Source of the DNA: Ovis canadensis
Lineage: Eukaryota > Chordata > Mammalia > Artiodactyla > Bovidae
Length of the DNA: 64,000 nt
Assembly (NCBI RefSeq): GCF_042477335.2
Contig: NC_091245.1
Span: 28,406,501 to 28,470,500, forward strand
Direction of reading: 5' to 3'
A model generated the notes under the pieces. The model saw only the letters and a list, made by a program, of their open reading frames with translations. It did no database searches and was not told where the DNA came from. Within the stretch, counting starts at the first letter, position 1, and each line of letters starts with the position of its first letter. This document shows, piece after piece, positions 1-11,819 of the stretch. Both the position numbers and the translations under genes were made by a program.

Positions 1-39
1 ATTTTTTGGTGAGGAGCAGGTGGAATTACATTTTGTAAT

Positions 40-1322
40 ATGCACTCATCTCACACACTAGTTAAGCAATGCTCAAAATTCTCTAAGCCAGGCTTCAGCA
101 ATACGTGAACTGTGAACTTCCAGATGTTCAAGCTGGTTTTAGAAAAGGCAGAGGAACTAGAGATCAAATTGCCAACATCCACTGGATTATCAAAAAAAGA
201 GAGTTTCAGAAAAACATCTATTTCTGCTTTATTGACTATGCCAAAGCCTTTGTGTGGATCACAATAAACTGGAAAATTCTGAAAGAGATGGGAATACCAG
301 ACCACCTGACCTGCCACTTGAGAAACCTATAGGCAGGTCAGGAAGCAAGTTAGAACTGGACATGGAACAGACTGGTTCCAAATAGGAAAAGGAGTACATC
401 AAGGCTCTATGTTGTCACCCTGCTTATTTAACTTCTATGCAGAGTACATCATGAGAAACTGGGCTGGAAGAAGCACAAGCTGGAATCAAGATTGCCAGGA
501 GAAATATCAATAACCTCAGATATGCAGATGACACCACCCTTATGGCAGAAAGTGAAGAGGAACTAAAAAGCCTCTTGATGAAAGTGAAAGAGGAGAATGA
601 AAAAGTTGGCTTAAAGCTCAACATTCAGAAAACGAAGATCATGGCATCTGGTCCCATCACTTCATGGGAAATAGATGGGGAAACAGTGGAAACACACTGT
701 TGTGTGGCTGACTTTATTTTGGGGGGCTCCAAAATCACTGCAGATGGTGATTGCAGCCATGAAATTAAAAGACGCTTACTCCTTGGAAGAAAAGTTATGA
801 CCAACCTAGACAGCATATTGAAAAGCAGAGACATTACTCTGTCAACAAAGGTTCATCTAGTCAAGGCTATGATTTTTTCCAGTGGTCATGTATGGATGCG
901 AGGGTTGGACGTTGGACTGGGAAGAAGGCTGAGCGCCAAAGAATTGATGCTTTTGAACTGTGGTGTTGGAGAAGACTCTTGAGAGTCTCTTGGACTGCAA
1001 GGAGATCCAACCAGTCCATCCTAAAGGAGATCAGTCCTGGGTGTTCACTGCAAGGACTGATGCTAAAGCTGAAACTCCTGTACTTTGGCCACCTCATGTG
1101 AAGAGTTGACTCACTGGAAAAGACCCTGATGCTCGGAGGGATTGAGGGCAGGAGGAGAAGGGGACGACAGAGGGTGAGATGGTTGGATGGCATCACTGAC
1201 TCAATGGACATGGGTTTGGTTGGACTCCGGGAGTTGGTGATGGACAGGGAGGCCTGGTGTGCTGCGGTTCATGGGGTAGCAAAGAGTTGGACACTACTGA
1301 GTGACTGAACTGAACTGAACAG
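40..1322 (+). mobile_element. BovB LINE (RTE), 5'-truncated, inactive
   Basis: This is the reverse transcriptase and C-terminal part of a BovB retrotransposon, ending in the typical CTGAACTGAACTGAA-like 3' tail near 1310. The RT core is recognisable: the finger/palm region around 130-300, then the catalytic Y-A-D-D box encoded at 521-532. Frameshifts and stops (for example near 330, and an extra stretch near 690-705) break the frame, so no complete enzyme can be made. Homology seems to start near position 40, which points to 5' truncation, although the window edge is close. Confidence 0.9.
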
Positions 1323-1379
1323 AACATTTACTTCCTACTGTATTCTCAGCACCTAGAAAAATACCTGATACATAGCATA

Positions 1380-1510
1380 AGCATAGGAGGGAGGGGGGTT
1401 CAGGATGGGGAACACGTGTATACCCGTGGCGGATTCATGTTGATGTATGGCAAAACCAATACAATATTGTAAAGTAATTAACCTCCAATTAAAATGAATA
1501 AATTTATATT
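1380..1510 (+). mobile_element. Ruminant L1 3' tail
   Basis: A short 3' end of a ruminant L1: a G-rich stretch, then the conserved tail ending in ATTGTAAAGTAATTAACC and an A-rich run. Only the last 130 bases are present, a strongly 5'-truncated insertion. Confidence 0.65.
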
Positions 1511-1852
1511 AAAAAAGAAAAGAAAAGAAATATAGCAAGGTAAAGCAATAAACGCATTGATCATTATCATCAACATTTAGTATACCTGGCTTCTGTAAAG
1601 AGGTTAATTGGTTAACTAACTAGCATAAAGATGAGGACCTACTATGTGGACATATAATGGGTTTCTTGCTCTTGAGTAGCTCAAGACCACGTGAGAAACA
1701 CTGACAAGTACAATTAAAATACAGAATATATGCGGACATAAGTCACTTGCCAAGAAAGTTACTCTCCATTAGAAATCATCAATTATCTACTTGTGATATT
1801 TTCAATAAAGGCTAAAAATGTAATCAAGTTAGTTTAGAATGATGATTATCTT
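1511..1852. other. Intergenic, nothing recognised
   Basis: AT-rich sequence beginning with the A-rich tail of the preceding L1. I see no gene, motif or repeat in it. Confidence 0.5.
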
Positions 1853-2639
1853 CAGTTCAGTTCAGTCACTCAGTCGTGTCCGACTCTTTGCAACCCCATG
1901 AATCGCAGCACGCCAGGCCTCCCTGTCCATCACCATCTCCCGGAGTTCACTCAGACTCATGTCCATCGAGTCCGTGATGCCATCCACCCATCCCATCCTG
2001 GGTCGTCCCCTTCTCCTCCTGCCCTCAATCCCTCCCACCATCAGAGTCTTTTCCAATGAGTCAACTCTTCGCATGAGGTGGCCAAAGTACTGGAGTTTCA
2101 GCTTTAGCATCATTCCCTCCAAAGAAATCCCAGGGTTGATCTCCTTCAGAATGGACTGGTTGGATCTCCTTGCAGTCCAAGGGACTCTCAAGAGTCTTCT
2201 CCAACACCACAGTTCAAAAGCATCAATTCTTTGGTGCTCAGCCTTCTTCCCAGTCCAACTCTCACATCCATACATGACCACAGGAAAAACCATAGCCTTG
2301 ATTAGACGGACTTTAGTCGGCAAAGTAATGTCCCTGCTTTTGAATATGCTCTCTAGGTTGGTCATAACTTTTCTTCCAAGGAGTAAGCGTCTTTTAATTT
2401 CATGGCTGCAGTCACCATCTGCGGTGATTTTGGAGCCCCCAAAAATAAAGTCTGCCACTGTTTCCACTGTTTCCCCATCTATTTCCCATGAAGTGATGGG
2501 ACCAGATGCCATGATCTTCGTTTTCTGAATGTTGAGCTTTAAGCCAACTTTTTCACTCTCCTCTTTCACTTTCATCAAGAGGCTTTTTAGCTCCTCTTCA
2601 CTTTCTGCCATGAGGGTGGTGTCATCTGCATATCTGAGG
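1853..2639 (-). mobile_element. BovB LINE 3' part with a 249-codon open frame
   Basis: A 5'-truncated BovB in reverse orientation. It carries one uninterrupted frame (2611 down to 1862, 249 codons) covering the C-terminal RT thumb and tail region of the BovB ORF. The copy starts just after the YADD box, so the catalytic site is missing. TTATCTT occurs on both sides (1846-1852 and 2640-2646), a likely short target-site duplication. Lack of stops suggests a fairly young insertion. It forms an inverted pair with the copy at 40-1322. Confidence 0.9.
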
Positions 2640-2646
2640 TTATCTT

Positions 2647-3502
2647 ACTGAGTTTTTATTTTCAGTAGTGAAACTGCATCCATGAGACAGGAAGACCTGG
2701 TGTCTGGGAAAATCTTATGATGAAAACCCAAGACAAAATGCAATTTGAAAGGATTTCCCACTGAAATATTCCCATGTTGCTGGGATAGGCTCACAGGAAT
2801 CCAGCAGAGACACTGAAGTCTAACATGTTTGATTAAACTAATTTCTTCTGTGGTTTCCCTTACCAGGGCTTCCAGAAAGTTCCAGCAAAGATTTCTGCCT
2901 TCTAGAGGCAGTTGGGGAAGATAGAGCTTACACAATTTAAATATCCAATAAAGAGCATCAAGAAGTTAAATATATCCAAAAAAGACAAAATTCCTGTCTC
3001 AAAGAGATATCTGCCCCCGCCCCCCCCCCCCAGCAGAACTGCTCACAATAACCAAGTCACAGAAACAGCCTGAGCCCAAAGGCCCCTTGACCTCACTACA
3101 GAAGTAAAATGCCATGGCAACGGGCAGTCATTGGGCCCAGCATTCAAACTCATCATCCTGACCTACTCCACTGTGGGGGAGCCTACATGAAGACCACTAA
3201 AGTTAGTTATGTTACATCGATCAATGCCTGAACTAGTCCTTGCCCAGATGAGGGTCTTGTGCCGAAGAGGCAGAGGGGTGGCCCACATCACATGGGTGGG
3301 GGTGCGCTCTTCCCTCCCAACGCTGCCCACCACTGAGTCTGTACCTCTACTGCCTGTTTCCTTCCTTTTTCCAACTGAAAAAGAAAATGCTTCAAAGAAT
3401 ACATGCTTATGGTTGAAAAGTAAGAAAAACACTAAAATATCCTGTATTTTAACACCCAGAAATAGCTTTTCAGTTTATACTCCCAAACATTTTCCTGCCT
3501 TT
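2647..3502. other. Intergenic, mostly unique
   Basis: No gene or common repeat recognised apart from a poly-C run. Short overlapping open frames on both strands at 3163-3520 show no family resemblance and no splice context. Confidence 0.5.
3012..3032. repeat. Poly-C tract
   Basis: About 20 bases of C interrupted by a single G; length-unstable, simple sequence. Confidence 0.85.
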
Positions 3503-3806
3503 CAGTTCAGCTCAGTTTAGTTGCTCAGTCGTGTCCGACTCTTTGCGACCCCATGAATCGCAGCATGCCAGGCCTCCCAGCCCATCACCAACACCCAGAG
3601 TTCACTCAGACTCACGTCCATCGAGTCAGTGATGCCATCCAGCCGTCTCATCCTCTGTCGTCCCCTTCTCCTCCTGCCCCCAATCCCTCCCAGCATCAGA
3701 GTCTTTTGCAATGAGTCTACTCTTTGCATGAAGTGGCCAAAGTATTGGAGTTTCACCTTTAGCATCAGTCCTTCCAATGAACAGGCAGGACTGATCTGCC
3801 TTTAGT
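3503..3806 (-). mobile_element. BovB 3' fragment
   Basis: Only about 300 bases of the BovB 3' end, in reverse orientation, starting with the CAGTTCAG-type tail at 3503. Homology fades after about 3800. Confidence 0.88.
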
Positions 3807-3834
3807 CTTTTGCAAAAGCTTTCATATTGCTTCT

Positions 3835-5060
3835 TTGTTTCTTTTTCCTTTGCGCTAAAATATGCATAACACAAAATGTACTCTTGTAACCACCTAGTCG
3901 GACACTGAGCCGCTGAACTGAGCTGAACTGAAGTGTGTGGTTCTGCGGCATTAAGCACTTGCACACGGGTGTGCCATTAGCCCCTTCCATTTCCGGAATA
4001 TTTTCATTCATCTTTCCCAACTGAAACTCTGTACCCACTAAACACCAGCTCTCCATTCCACTCTTTCACAGCCCCTGGCCACCATCACTTTACTTTCAGA
4101 GTCTAAGTACCTTGTACAAGTGGAATCATATAATATTTGTCTTTTTGTGACTGGATTATTCCACTTAGCACAGTGTCCTCCAGGTTCATCCATGTTGTAG
4201 CATGTGTCAAAATTTCCCTCTTTTTTGAGGCTGAGTAATATTCTGTTGTACACCATATTTTATCTACTTATCCATCCATGAACATTTGGGTTGCTTCCAC
4301 TTTTTTTGGTTCTTGTGAATAACACTGTTATGAATGTTAGTGTACAAACATCTGTTTGAATCTCTGCTTTCAATTCTTTTGGTATATACCCCAAATTAGA
4401 ATTGCTGGATCATATATACACTGCTTTCTATTTTCAGTTTTTAAAAATTGTGGTAAAGGGCACATAAAATATAATTTACCATCATAACTGTTTTTTAAAA
4501 TTTGTTTGGCTGTGCCATGAAGCTTGTGGAATCTTAGTTGCTGAGCAGGGATTGAATCTGGACCCCAGGCAGTGACATCATAGAGTTCTAACCACTGGGC
4601 CACCAGGGAATTGATCGTTTTTAACTGTACAATTTAGTGGTATTAAGTACATTCATTTTGTTGAGCAATTATTGCTCCTGTCCGTCTTCAGCACTCTTTT
4701 CATCTTGTAAAACCACAACTCTGTGACCTTTGAACAGTGACTCCCCTTCTCCCCTCCCGCTGGCCCTCAGCAAGTACCATTCTACTTTCTACTTCCATGA
4801 GTCTGACTGTTCTAGGAACCTCATATAAGTGGAATCATGTGACCGGCTTATTTCACTTAATATCTTGTCCTCAAGGTCCATCCATGTTGTAGCATATTGA
4901 AAATTTTTCTTTCTTTTTTGAGGCTGAATAATATTCCATCATATGTATATACCACATTTTGCTTATCCATTCATCTGTTAATGGACACTTGGGTGGCTTC
5001 TACGTTTTAACTATTGTATATGCTGCTTCTTAATTTAATATATTATAAACATCTTTTCAT
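3835..5060 (-). mobile_element. Old L1 3' fragments
   Basis: Degenerate mammalian L1 sequence in reverse orientation, recognised from the typical inverted ORF2-end phrases (for example TCCATGTTGTAGCAT, and the stretch meaning 'gaatggataagtaaa' on the other strand). The same L1 portion occurs twice (about 4080-4440 and 4780-5040), with a CHR SINE between the two pieces. Confidence 0.7.
4490..4612 (-). mobile_element. CHR-type SINE
   Basis: Reverse-oriented tRNA-derived SINE of cetartiodactyls, ending in the inverted head CTAACCACTGGGCCACCAGG. It lies between two L1 pieces. Confidence 0.75.
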
Positions 5061-6034
5061 ATGCATAACCAAAATTTCCCCAAGGCCTTTCTAGTGGCTT
5101 CTATATAGTATATTATATCGCTGTTTCACAGTTTAGTTGAGTAATCCCTGATAGTAGAAAATTTGATTTGTTTCAAAATTTTTGCCCAGGTAGTATGATA
5201 GGGTATTTTTAATTCATGATAAGCATTTAATCCCTGACTTTTGTCATCTCACTCCTGGGAACATAGTTTGAGGATATGATGCAAGTTAAAAATGTTATTT
5301 GCACTAACTTTTGGGAGGCAGTATGGCTTAATGACAAAGTATGAGCTTTGGAGACAAACCAAATTCCACCCCAGGCTCCCTTGCTTCCTAATTTTATGGG
5401 CCTTTGGGGACATGTTGATTTACCTCTTAGAGCCCCATTTTCTTCGCCTGTAATATCCATCTCCCCCCTCAAAATCTCTCTTGCTTCAAAGAATTCTTGA
5501 TTGAGAGGATTAGATAAAATCACCTAGAGGGGAAATTCCCTGCCAGCCTCATAGCACAGCCAGAAAAATCCACACATAAAGGGAACTGTCTGGGCACATG
5601 GCATCATGGCAGCACAAACGGTGTTATTATTGCTATTACTCTTCACTGCAACATTATCTGTAACAAGAAGTTTGGAAACAGCCTAGATACATAACAATAG
5701 GGATATGATTAAGTAATTTAGGCTTGCAGCTTCACTCTATGAAATATGAGCATGAACACAACGGTGAAGACATGGGGCCCCCTGGACAGTGTCTCTGTTC
5801 TAAAGTTGAATGAAAATAAAGAATAGCAAATACTAGTTTAACAATACTCATAAGTCTAATGAATGGAAGAGAATATGCAGAAATAGAATCAATATGCCTG
5901 GTGAGGATCATAGGCGTTTTTTTGTTTGTTTCTTTTGAAAAAAATTTAGGTGGTTTTAACAGTGTTTATATAAGCATAGTATTGAAAATCACACAACTAT
6001 TTCACATGAACAAAAGTAACTTCTTCCTTTGGGT
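5061..6034. other. Intergenic with an old MIR-like SINE
   Basis: About 5313-5530 resembles a forward MIR (a 'gcttaatgacaaagtatgag' core, then 'tttacctcttagagcc'). The rest has nothing I recognise. Confidence 0.45.
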
Positions 6035-6745
6035 GACTATATTCTTTTCCTGTGGCTGCTGTGGGGCTTCCCAGGTGGTGCAGCGGTAAAGAGTCTGGAC
6101 GCCTGCCAATGCAGGAGATGCAAGAGATATGGGTTTGATCCCTGGATTGGGAACATCCCCTGGAGAAGAAAACGGCAAGCTGCTCCAGTACTCTTGCCTG
6201 GAGAATCCCACGCACAGCGGAGCCTGGCGGGCTACAGTCCACAGGGTCACAAAGAGCTGGACATGACAGAGCACAAGCACGGCACAGAAACATGGCTTAA
6301 AAATCACTGCAAAGTCAGTGGCTTCAAAAAGCGAAATGTACGCTTCCACCGTTCTGGAGGCCAGCAGTCCTAAATCAAAGTGTCAGCAGGACCATTCCAC
6401 CCCCAGAGACTACAGGGCAGAATCCACTGGAGAATCAAGCCTCTCTCCGGACTTCTGGTGGCGGCCAGCAATCCTTGGCACTCCTTGCTCTGCGCCCCCA
6501 TCTCTCCAGTCTTTGTCTTTACATTGCTTCTCCTCTGTCTGTGTGGTCCCCCTCTGACTCACTCATAAGGACACTTGACATTGGATTTAGGATCCACCCA
6601 GACAACTGAGAATAATCTCCTCATCTTAAAAATCCCTAATTTAATTATATCTGCAAGTATCCTTTTACCAAATAAGGTCATATTCACAGATTACAGGGAG
6701 GATGCAGACATTTCGTTTTGAGGGGCTACTATTCAACACATTACA
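6035..6745 (+). mobile_element. MaLR (MLT1-like) LTR, split by a SINE
   Basis: The phrases TTCTGGAGGCCAGCAGTCC, TTGGCACTCCTTGC, ATAAGGACACTTG and AAATAAGGTCATATTC appear in the order of an MLT1-type LTR. Its first 28 bases are at 6035-6062; the rest resumes after the inserted SINE. No internal retroviral part is seen. Confidence 0.65.
6063..6295 (+). mobile_element. Bov-tA SINE
   Basis: Full tRNA-derived SINE: head GGCTTCCCAGGTGGTGCAGC, A/B-box-like region to about 6140, then the BovB-shared tail ending near AGCTGGACATGACAGAGCA. It is inserted into the MaLR LTR. Confidence 0.88.
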
Positions 6746-7215
6746 AGCCACTTAAGAGAATTCAGAAACTTGGGGGAGGGAAACCAAGCTGAAACATCAG
6801 AACAGATGACGGTTATTGGAGAAAGAACTGATGAGAGAAACAGTGTCACATTTGATCAGTGTCTCGAATAATCTGAAAACAAAAATGAAACTGAAAATTG
6901 GGGGTGTGTGTTTGTACTGAGAGATCAAATATATAAACAGACGATGGCAACAAATTGACAACAGCTGACAATTGAGCTCTTATCTACAACCTCCGCAGCA
7001 ATCAGGTCCAAACATTTAGGACCGGGTCAATAAGAGTCAGCTTTTCTAATCTTTGCCCCCACTTGCAACTCAGGACTAGCCAGAGAAATCCAAATTTGCT
7101 TCCCAAACCAATTGGGTAAAGACGCCCCCACTTCTAGTCAGCTGTTTCCACTCCCCTTTGCCAACAACCTCCAATCAGATTACCCCCAAAGATCTCACTT
7201 TTTTTCATAACAAAC
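6746..7215. other. Intergenic, nothing recognised
   Basis: No gene, repeat or notable motif seen. Confidence 0.4.
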
Positions 7216-7345
7216 CTATCATCCTCCCTGTTTTAAAATTTTTGTTTTGATCATGCCACATGTGGGATTTTAGTTCCTCAACAAGGGATTGAATGCAGGA
7301 CCTCAGCAGTGAGAGTGCACAGTCCTAACCACTGGACCTCCAGGG
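7216..7345 (-). mobile_element. CHR-type SINE
   Basis: Reverse-oriented, ending in the inverted head CTAACCACTGGACCTCCAGG; the inverted A-rich tail is at its left. Confidence 0.75.
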
Positions 7346-7587
7346 GAGGTTCCCCCCTTGCTTGGCTTTGAGTCTCTGTCAAATGCAAAGGATCATGGAT
7401 GACTCCCTTGCTATAGCAAGCTCAGAATCAGCCGCTGTTTGTTCTCACTTGGGTGGTCTTTGTTTATTTCCACAGTGCAGTCTCCTCATTCTGCTCAACT
7501 GAGTGCACTTAAGCCCTTGCCCCTTGGTTATGTCTGTTGCCTAGAAAGTTGAACTACTACAACCAGAGCAGTGCCTGGCACATGGAA

Positions 7588-7792
7588 AAGTGGAAAAAGT
7601 GAAAGCATTAGTCACGTCTGACTCTTGGTGACCCCATGGACTGTAGCACACCAGGCTCCTCTGTCCCTGGGATTCTCCAGGTAAGACTACTGGAGTGGGG
7701 TGCCATTCCTTTCTCCAGGGGATCTTCCCAACCCAGAGATCAAACTTGAGTCTCCCACATTGCAGGCAGATTCTTCACCATCTGAGCTGACA
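7588..7792 (-). mobile_element. Bov-tA SINE
   Basis: Reverse-oriented: it begins with the BovB-shared tail (AGTGAAAGCATTAGTCACG) and ends with the inverted tRNA-like head near GGCAGATTCTTCACCATC. Confidence 0.87.
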
Positions 7793-7799
7793 TGCTAAA

Positions 7800-9260
7800 T
7801 AAATTATTGACTAGTGAATGAATAGCCCTCTAGGTTAAGGTGAAGTGTGCCGTTATAACTTCAAGTTCATAGATTAAATTCTGGGGAGTAAGTCCAGAAT
7901 ATTTACTTTTAGGGAGATTCCAATGAAATCTTGGTTATTCTGAATTATTTGGAAAATGGAGCTTTCTAGTTCATTGAACTTTCTGGTTGACTCAGTCAGA
8001 GGATCTGAATGCCCTCAGATATAGTCCTCACTTAACAGAACTTAATGATTCTTAAAGATGCAGATGGCATGTTATAATTGCACAAATGTTGTGGAAACTC
8101 CTGAGTGCCACACAAAATGAGTAGCAGTTGGATGGTGCCAGTTCTGGGGCTACACCCACCCAGGGGACTATTTCTGGACTAAGTGTCTAACAGGAGCATG
8201 CCTTCTTATTATTTATTGCTCATAAAATGCAATGCAAAAGGCTCTCATACCATCAACAACGTACGGTTCCTTGATGTTCTTGGTTGTTTAGGCTATGGAT
8301 AAACAGGCTTTGGGGTGGTTACTGGTGAGAGAGCCTGGAGGCAGCAGAGATGAGGAAGACAGCAGGCCTGCAGGAAATAGCCTCAGAAGGGGTTCTTGAG
8401 AGGCTGCTGTACCCATGAGACACGAGTGCCACAGAATCTTTCACTTCTGTTAACTATGCAAGGTGGCAGTCATCAGTTCCAAAGCCGGGAGAAAACAATT
8501 TCCCTGAAAGCAGCAGGAGGTTCTTCTGACTCTGCCCTGCTCTGTGCTTTTTAAAATTCAGAACATCCTTTTCAAGCTCTGTTTAGCTCTTTTTATAGCT
8601 GTGTTTAGATAAGTTGAACAAGTAAAGTTTACACAACATTTCAAGGGCAAAGCCTTTGGTTGGTCATAGCATATTCTGTGCTCCAATAAAAGTTTGAGTT
8701 TGCACATCAGCAGGAACTGTGCCATGAGAATGTACTCATTACAAAGGGCAAAGGCTGTTCTCCTTGTCCCCTTCTCTCTTTACTTTTCCTTCCTTTGGTC
8801 CTCCATCCCTTACCTCACTCCTACTGAAATTCCTGTCACCTCCCCAGCATGCCCATGGCCTTTCTTGTCTGTCCTGCACACTCTGTTCCCACTGCCTGAG
8901 TGTTCTTTCTGCTCAGTCCATCTACTGTACCAAGCAATGCTTTAAGACTAAACACAAGAAGGGGTTCTGCGGACAGGGCACACTAAAACACCCGTAATCT
9001 ATCTTCCAGCCTAGACAGCAATTGCTCTGGCAGATCCATCTGATGTACCTGTTATGGTGCTCTGAAGTCAGTTCCAGGCTTGGGTGGTAAATGGCAGTTA
9101 ATTTGGGTCAATGTCAGCTCTTCGCACAGTAGCAACTGTCCATCCTCCATCCCAGGCTCCTACTAGACAGCTATGCATGGGTTCCTGGAGCAGCTTACGG
9201 GAGACAGAGAGATCCTTCAAGTACCAGGGGGCTGTGCTCTGATGGCTGATTGCTGCTTCT
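7800..9260. other. Intergenic, possible L2 piece
   Basis: Mostly unrecognised. About 8860-8935 resembles the inverted 3' part of an L2 LINE (C/T-rich, 'cactctgttcccactgcctg'). Two overlapping open frames at 8694-8997 have no known relatives that I recognise. Confidence 0.4.
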
Positions 9261-9261
9261 G

Positions 9262-9405
9262 ATCGCACACAAAGAGATGTCCCGGCACCTCTAGTGCTGG
9301 AGATGTGGGTTCAATTCCTGGTGGTGGAACTAAGATCTCACGTGCCTCAGGATGAAGTCAAAAAGATTTTTAAAGATTTAAAAATAAATAAATAAAACCC
9401 CAGGG
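9262..9405 (+). mobile_element. CHR-type SINE, degraded
   Basis: Forward-oriented, with the B-box region GGGTTCAATTCCTGGTGG and an A-rich AAATAAATAAATAAAA tail. Confidence 0.65.
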
Positions 9406-10762
9406 CTGAGCACCCTTCCTGGCAAAGAGTAATTAGTAAATGTCAAATGGAATGACATTTTAAAAAGTTACACAGCTTTGCAAGCTCACTGGGATGGAAT
9501 AAAATAAACTCAAGGTATTTGTCATGGAAGCCTTCAAAAGCAGAGAGATTCTGTGAACATCAGTGGTGATTCTCACTGTCTGAGGAGAGAGTCAGAGAGC
9601 AAAGCCAGATGGTTCCCTTATTGGTACAGGGCACAGCGCCTTGCTGCCCCCAGCGGACACAGCGTGGAGCACGTAGCTCTGTAATGGCCACTCAGGTTGC
9701 TCTCCCTGGTGCCACATCCCTCTCCCTTCTGTGTGCCAGCAGGGCTCTCTCCTTGCTGGAGCTGGCTCTGCTGAAGGCCAAACAATTGCAGACAGGATTT
9801 ACAAAGTTCTGAGCTTTTGCGATCTCATCCAAATGCCTGACTGTGCGGGACAGGTTGGTTTTCCTAGGCTGTCGGCTCTGACATGGTGGAAATTACACCA
9901 GACTTGGGCTCCAAGGCCTGGGTCTGCTTCCCAGCTCTGTCACTTTACAGAGAAATGACACTGAATCTCAGTTCCCTTCGCTGTAAAATGGAAATGATGA
10001 TTGTTCCTCCCTCACAGGGTCCTTATGAGAAGTAAGACAATACACATGGGACATGCTTTTAACTGCTTGTTGCTGTAACATGCAAGAGATTGTTAGTAAC
10101 ACAAAGAAGCAAGAGTTTCTCAAGCCACAGTCTCAGGGCAATGTACCCAGCATGGTGAGTACGCTCTTAATAGCAAATGCCAAGATGTCTAGACAACCCA
10201 GTCGGTTTATCTGAGTTCATCATTGACAGCCACACAATAGGGAACCTACTTGCTGAGTTGATTGGACCAGATGTGGTTATTTATAAAGGCCCCTTGGAAC
10301 TAGCCCAGGATCTGGAGGCAGAAATCCTGGAAATGCATCCTAGATCCCCAATTTCTCTTTGTGTGAGCTAAGTGTTGGTTTCTCAGCTCTAAAATTGGAG
10401 CTAAAATTTCTACTTTGCATGTGCCCTGTGACCCAGCAATCCTGCTCTTGGATATAGCTCAGAGAAGTTCTCTTATAGGTGTATGAATAAGGAGACATGT
10501 TGGAGGGGAGTCTCACTCCACTCCTCTATCTCCGTGGTGGTGTCTGTGATGACAGATGGCAAAGGGAGTGAAGGTTTTCACCACCAGAGAAAAGGGTAAG
10601 TAAACTGTGGGGGGTGTGGCTACAGGGTTTCTGAGAGTAGATGTAAGCAGCCAACTAGACACACATATAGTAACAGGAATGATCCTTCAAAACAGAGTTG
10701 GGGAAAGACGTAAGGGGCAGAACATGTATCACAATACCACAGACATGAATAAAAAGACAGAA
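9406..10762. other. Intergenic with MIR and old L1-like traces
   Basis: About 9865-10055 looks like a forward MIR (the core 'gtcactttacagagaaatgac', 'gtaaaatggaaatgatg'). About 10400-10520 resembles old L1 ORF2-end sequence (TGACCCAGCAATCCTGCTC). The 64-codon open frame at 10177-10371 is not recognised. Confidence 0.4.
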
Positions 10763-10861
10763 AGTGAAAAGTGAAAGTGAAGTCACTCAGTCGTGTCCGA
10801 CTCTTTGCGACTCCATGGACTATAGCCCACCAGGCTTCTCCATCCATGGGACTTTCCAGGC
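10763..10861 (-). mobile_element. Truncated Bov-tA/BOV-A tail, 9-bp target duplication
   Basis: 99 bases of the BovB-type SINE tail in reverse orientation. It is flanked by AAGACAGAA at 10754-10762 and 10862-10870, a clean target-site duplication that defines both ends. Confidence 0.85.
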
Positions 10862-10870
10862 AAGACAGAA

Positions 10871-11604
10871 GCAAACATGAAACAATATATTTTACAAGGA
10901 TACGTGCCTATTTATAGATCTGTATCAAAGGCACTAGAATGGACGCCTATGAATGGAGATTAATGATGCGGGGGAAAAATAAAACCAGAAAATAACATTG
11001 CAGAGACCAATGACAATAATGGGCCATACCATAGAGGAGGAAATGTCAACCCATTCTAGTATTCTTGTCTGGAAAATTCCGTGGACAGAGGAGCCTGGCA
11101 GGCAGGCTATAGTCCACAGGGTTGCAAAGAGTCGGACACAACTCAGCACACACCCACCAGAACCGAAAGGTGTGATCAACTTGATTTCTTACACTAAAAT
11201 TTTAAAAACCCCTCCCTCAAGGTGTTGTCAGAATTATACATAATGTTCACTAGCATCCCTGGCACAGTGCTTGGTACATGTAGATGCTCCATCAGCTTTT
11301 GGTCTTTCACTCATAATATACCAAGTATGTACTTTATGCTGGACGTGGTACAAGGAGCTACAGGAGAGAGAACTGCGTGTCTCTCGGGGGCTTGAGATGG
11401 CAGAGGGGACGTGATAGCATCAGGAGGAGGCAACCCTCATCAGGATCACAGAGACCCTGCTGTCAGACCCCCTCACTTTCCAAAAGGAGGTTGAAAGGGG
11501 CGACTAGTTCAAGGTCACATGGCCAATCAGTGACGGAGTTCAGGGCATCTGTTCAGGTCTCCGGGGCCCTTTCTTGAGCGTTCCCAGCCTGCACACAGGC
11601 CCTC
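10871..11604. other. Intergenic with one SINE fragment
   Basis: Apart from the SINE fragment at 11036-11142, no gene or repeat recognised. Confidence 0.4.
11036..11142 (+). mobile_element. Truncated Bov-tA tail
   Basis: Forward SINE tail from GGAAATGTCAACCC to GGACACAACTCAGCACAC. Confidence 0.82.
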
Positions 11605-11818
11605 TTTACTGCTGTGGGGCCTACTCTCTGGTTGTGGTGCGTGGGCCTCTCACTCTGGTGGCTCCCCTTGTTGAGTTCTAGCGTATGCGGGCTCAGTAGT
11701 CGTGGTGCACCAGCTTAGGTGCCCCGACGCGTGTGGAATCTTCCCCGGGCCAGGGATTGAACCATTGTCCCCTCCGCTGCAAGGCGGATTCTTAACCACT
11801 GGGCCACCAGGGAAGCCC
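11605..11818 (-). mobile_element. CHR-type SINE, near full length
   Basis: About 210 bases in reverse orientation, ending in ACCACTGGGCCACCAGGGAA, the inverted SINE head. Confidence 0.82.
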
Positions 11819-11819
11819 A

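Noticed and set aside
3012-3032. Poly-C tract as a G-quadruplex regulator
   Set aside because: A single long run rather than four separated runs, far from any gene.
6063-6140. tRNA-like A/B-box region
   Set aside because: It is the head of a tRNA-derived SINE, not a tRNA gene.
10177-10371. 64-codon frame that looks protein-like
   Set aside because: Not recognised, intergenic, no splice or promoter support.
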